Assembly: GCA_042217615.1 (NCBI GenBank)
Contig: JBDGSI010000025.1
Span: 1 to 6,503, forward strand
DNA: 6,503 nucleotides
Direction of reading: 5' to 3'
From: JBDGSM01 sp042217615
Lineage (GTDB): Archaea > Nanohalarchaeota > Nanosalinia > Nanosalinales > Nanosalinaceae
This document shows positions 5,408-6,503 of this stretch, one piece after another. Position numbers and translations under genes: made by a program. The notes below the pieces were generated by a model, which was not told the DNA's origin, ran no database searches, and saw only the letters and a program-made list of their open reading frames with translations. Every line of letters starts with the position of its first letter. Position 1 is the stretch's first letter.

Positions 5408-5539
5408 GTGAAACCTTGCGAGTACTGCGGAGAAAAAGAAGCAGTAAGTAAATGCAGTGTCTGCGGCTCCATGGTCTGCGAAGAATGCAGCCTGGAGTAC
5501 GGCTGCAAGGCCTGCGGCGGGAAACAGGAGTTTACCTGA
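5408..5539 (+). CDS. 43-residue zinc-finger protein with four CxxC motifs
   Basis: The frame GTG (5408) to TGA (5537-5539) encodes 43 residues with eight cysteines at 4, 7, 16, 19, 24, 27, 33 and 36, spaced as CxxC-x8-CxxC-x4-CxxC-x5-CxxC. Four regular CxxC knuckles strongly suggest binding of two Zn(II), as in zf-HIT/treble-clef-like or cross-brace fingers, and argue that this short ORF is real. The upstream frame is closed at 5372-5374 and has no ATG, so GTG is the best start. Archaea, especially halophiles, carry many such micro-zinc-finger proteins, which may mediate protein or nucleic-acid contacts. Its start lies 35 bp from divergent fen, and its last 8 bp overlap the end of the convergent DUF4349 gene. 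AGGCCT at 5508-5513 encodes part of Lys-Ala-Cys. The molecular role is unknown. Confidence 0.75.
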   Translation: MKPCEYCGEKEAVSKCSVCGSMVCEECSLEYGCKACGGKQEFT

Positions 5540-6440
5540 CTCTTTCGTACATTTTCTTCCCGGTTCGGTAGGCGAAGCTGGCGGGTACTGCGATCACTGC
5601 CAGGTAGACGATGTACTTGATCGCCAGGAAGAATACTTCTACTGCGCCGGTCACAGTATCAAGCAAGGTCTCCACAACGTTGTCCACCATTTCCCTGACC
5701 TCTTCCCTGAACCGGTCGCCCAGGTCTTCGGGCAAGAAGTCAACCTGTTTCTCTTCTTCAATCCTGATATCGACTGTGGCGTATCTCCCTCTTTTCTGAA
5801 TGCCTGAAAGCTGTCTTTCATAACTTGACTGCTTCTCCTTCAGCTCCAACTGTTTCTCAGTGATTTTCATCAACAGCTCCAATTTCTTACTGGTATCCTC
5901 CATTTTCCTGACTTTTTTCCGGATTTTACGATAATCCTGCATCGTCTGATTTATTATATCCAGTTCATCTCGCTCTCTCTGCGTGTAAACCCTGTAGTTC
6001 CTCACACTGTAAGAATTAACTTTGAAACTGCTGCGGACTTCAGAGACAAAATCCTGCAGTTTTTTAGAAGGAATTTTCGCTGTAAGATCGTACCGAACAT
6101 AGCTTTCAGTCGTCTTTTTACTACTGCTTTCGATGTAGCCTCCAGACTTATTCACTTTCGCCCTGATCCTTTCGGCAGCGACCTCGGCATCCTCCGACTC
6201 GATATCAATATCAGCCTCCTGAACCTCCACGTACGAACCAGAACCCCCTTCAACCGGTCCAGGCAACCTGCCCGATGTAGCGAGCGAATCCGCCGCATAA
6301 CCACTCTGAGAGCTAAGTTCAGGACTAACAGCATTCAAAAAAAGACCTGCAACACCTAAACCCATCAAAAGCAGGAAAGCAGTTACAGCAGTCCAGGCCT
6401 TGTTGTCGAGTACGGCTTGACGTAAACGCTCCAGATTCAT
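5532..6440 (-). CDS. DUF4349-like membrane-anchored envelope protein with two TM segments
   Basis: 302 residues. A cytoplasmic N-terminus (MNLERLRQAVLDNK) leads into TM1 (about 15-35), then an Ala/Ser/Gly-rich linker, an alpha/beta domain (about 70-150), a coiled-coil hairpin (about 155-210), a final strand region (RYATVDIRIEEE), and TM2 (about 267-290) ending in a short basic tail. The pattern of a beta strand leading to a GGYIESSS segment, a Lys/Arg-rich strand ending IPSKKLQDFV, a long helical pair and a terminal beta strand matches the DUF4349 family (PF14257). These are widespread, poorly understood bacterial and archaeal envelope proteins, often lipoproteins in bacteria; no lipobox Cys is seen here. 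The large central domain should lie outside the cell. A TATA-like box and an inverted repeat precede the start. The family call is from remembered pattern and is fairly secure. Confidence 0.8.
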   Translation of the reverse strand: MNLERLRQAVLDNKAWTAVTAFLLLMGLGVAGLFLNAVSPELSSQSGYAADSLATSGRLPGPVEGGSGSYVEVQEADIDIESEDAEVAAERIRAKVNKSGGYIESSSKKTTESYVRYDLTAKIPSKKLQDFVSEVRSSFKVNSYSVRNYRVYTQRERDELDIINQTMQDYRKIRKKVRKMEDTSKKLELLMKITEKQLELKEKQSSYERQLSGIQKRGRYATVDIRIEEEKQVDFLPEDLGDRFREEVREMVDNVVETLLDTVTGAVEVFFLAIKYIVYLAVIAVPASFAYRTGKKMYERVR

Positions 6441-6442
6441 GT

Positions 6443-6459
6443 AGAGGGTTTAGCCCTCT
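6443..6459. promoter_or_regulatory. Inverted repeat AGAGGG-tttag-CCCTCT just upstream of the DUF4349 gene
   Basis: Perfect 6-bp arms flank a 5-bp spacer, ending 2 bp before the start codon (6438-6440). It lies between the TATA-like box and the ATG, covering the expected initiation region, which fits an operator for a dimeric repressor. If transcription starts farther upstream, it could instead form a small RNA hairpin occluding the start. Confidence 0.45.
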
Positions 6460-6463
6460 CTGG

Positions 6464-6470
6464 TATTAAA
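6464..6470. promoter_or_regulatory. TATA-like box (TTTAATA on - strand)
   Basis: Its centre is 27 bp upstream of the DUF4349 ATG, the leaderless spacing seen for other genes here. On the + strand it reads TATTAAA, 22 bp before a possible ATG at 6489, so it may also serve the gene leaving the right edge. Confidence 0.5.
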
Positions 6471-6488
6471 GTGCTTCGGAGCTGTTCG

Positions 6489-6503
6489 ATGAAAAAGAAA
6501 CAA
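6489..6503 (+). CDS. Possible start of a divergent gene (MKKKQ...), cut by window edge
   Basis: ATG AAA AAG AAA CAA is open to the right edge, and a TATA-like sequence lies about 22 bp upstream. Lys-rich N-termini are common for membrane or exported proteins, but five codons cannot establish a gene. It is listed because the spacing and divergent arrangement repeat the pattern at 2147/2205. Confidence 0.3.

Larger units (their letters stand above)
227..6400. repeat. Dispersed highly iterated palindrome AGGCCT (21 copies)
   Basis: Starts of the 6-mers are 227, 682, 706, 1085, 1210, 1528, 1760, 1865, 1993, 2410, 2659, 2964, 3874, 4340, 4408, 4589, 5021, 5148, 5191, 5508 and 6395. Four are intergenic (227, 682, 2964, 4340) and 17 are coding. 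In coding sequence all three frames occur: nAG|GCC|Tnn nine times, nnA|GGC|CTn seven times and AGG|CCT once, so no repeated peptide explains it. Only seven other GGCC sites occur, near 907, 967, 1147, 1958, 4484, 4637 and 4908. Counts were made by eye. Confidence 0.93.

Noticed and set aside
5457..5807. 116-codon + strand ORF overlapping the CxxC gene and DUF4349 gene
   Set aside because: It runs in a different frame from the CxxC protein and antisense to the DUF4349 coding region; no motif supports it.

Overview
This 6.5 kb stretch looks archaeal and probably comes from a halophile with moderate GC. The evidence is an archaeal/eukaryotic-type flap endonuclease with a PCNA-box-like tail, short prepilin-like proteins with a K/R-G signal, TATA-like boxes about 26-30 bp upstream of start codons that mostly lack a Shine-Dalgarno sequence (leaderless style), and very acidic proteins. 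A nanohaloarchaeal (DPANN) origin is plausible but is inference; a haloarchaeon would normally have higher GC.

Layout, left to right: (1) 1-692 holds two tandem + strand genes for small prepilin-like, Cys-containing proteins. The first is cut by the window edge. The two are mosaic paralogs: 55 bp and 56 bp blocks are identical, and the sequence between them has diverged. (2) 693-2147 (-) encodes cofactor-independent phosphoglycerate mutase (gpmI), with all expected catalytic residues. (3) 2205-4339 (+) holds two genes for soluble, acidic, mostly coiled-coil proteins of unknown function. The first is divergent from gpmI across a 57 bp gap with one central TATA-like box. (4) 4350-5372 (-) encodes flap endonuclease 1 (fen), convergent with the second coiled-coil gene across only 10 bp. 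(5) 5408-5539 (+) is a 43-residue protein with four CxxC motifs, easily missed because of its size and GTG start; its end overlaps the next gene by 8 bp. (6) 5532-6440 (-) encodes a two-TM DUF4349-like envelope protein, with an inverted repeat between its TATA-like box and start codon. (7) A possible + strand gene begins at 6489 and runs off the window.

The genes do not form one pathway: they mix surface appendage, central carbon metabolism, DNA replication/repair and unknown structural functions, in short and often single-gene units with alternating strands. There is no gene-free stretch over 300 bp.

The most striking signal is not a gene. The 6-bp palindrome AGGCCT occurs 21 times by hand count, where roughly 1-2 would be expected from base composition. 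It appears in coding DNA in all three reading frames and in every gap that lies downstream of a gene. Of 28 GGCC sites, 21 are flanked as A-GGCC-T. This resembles the highly iterated palindrome HIP1 of cyanobacteria and is the best candidate here for something undescribed.
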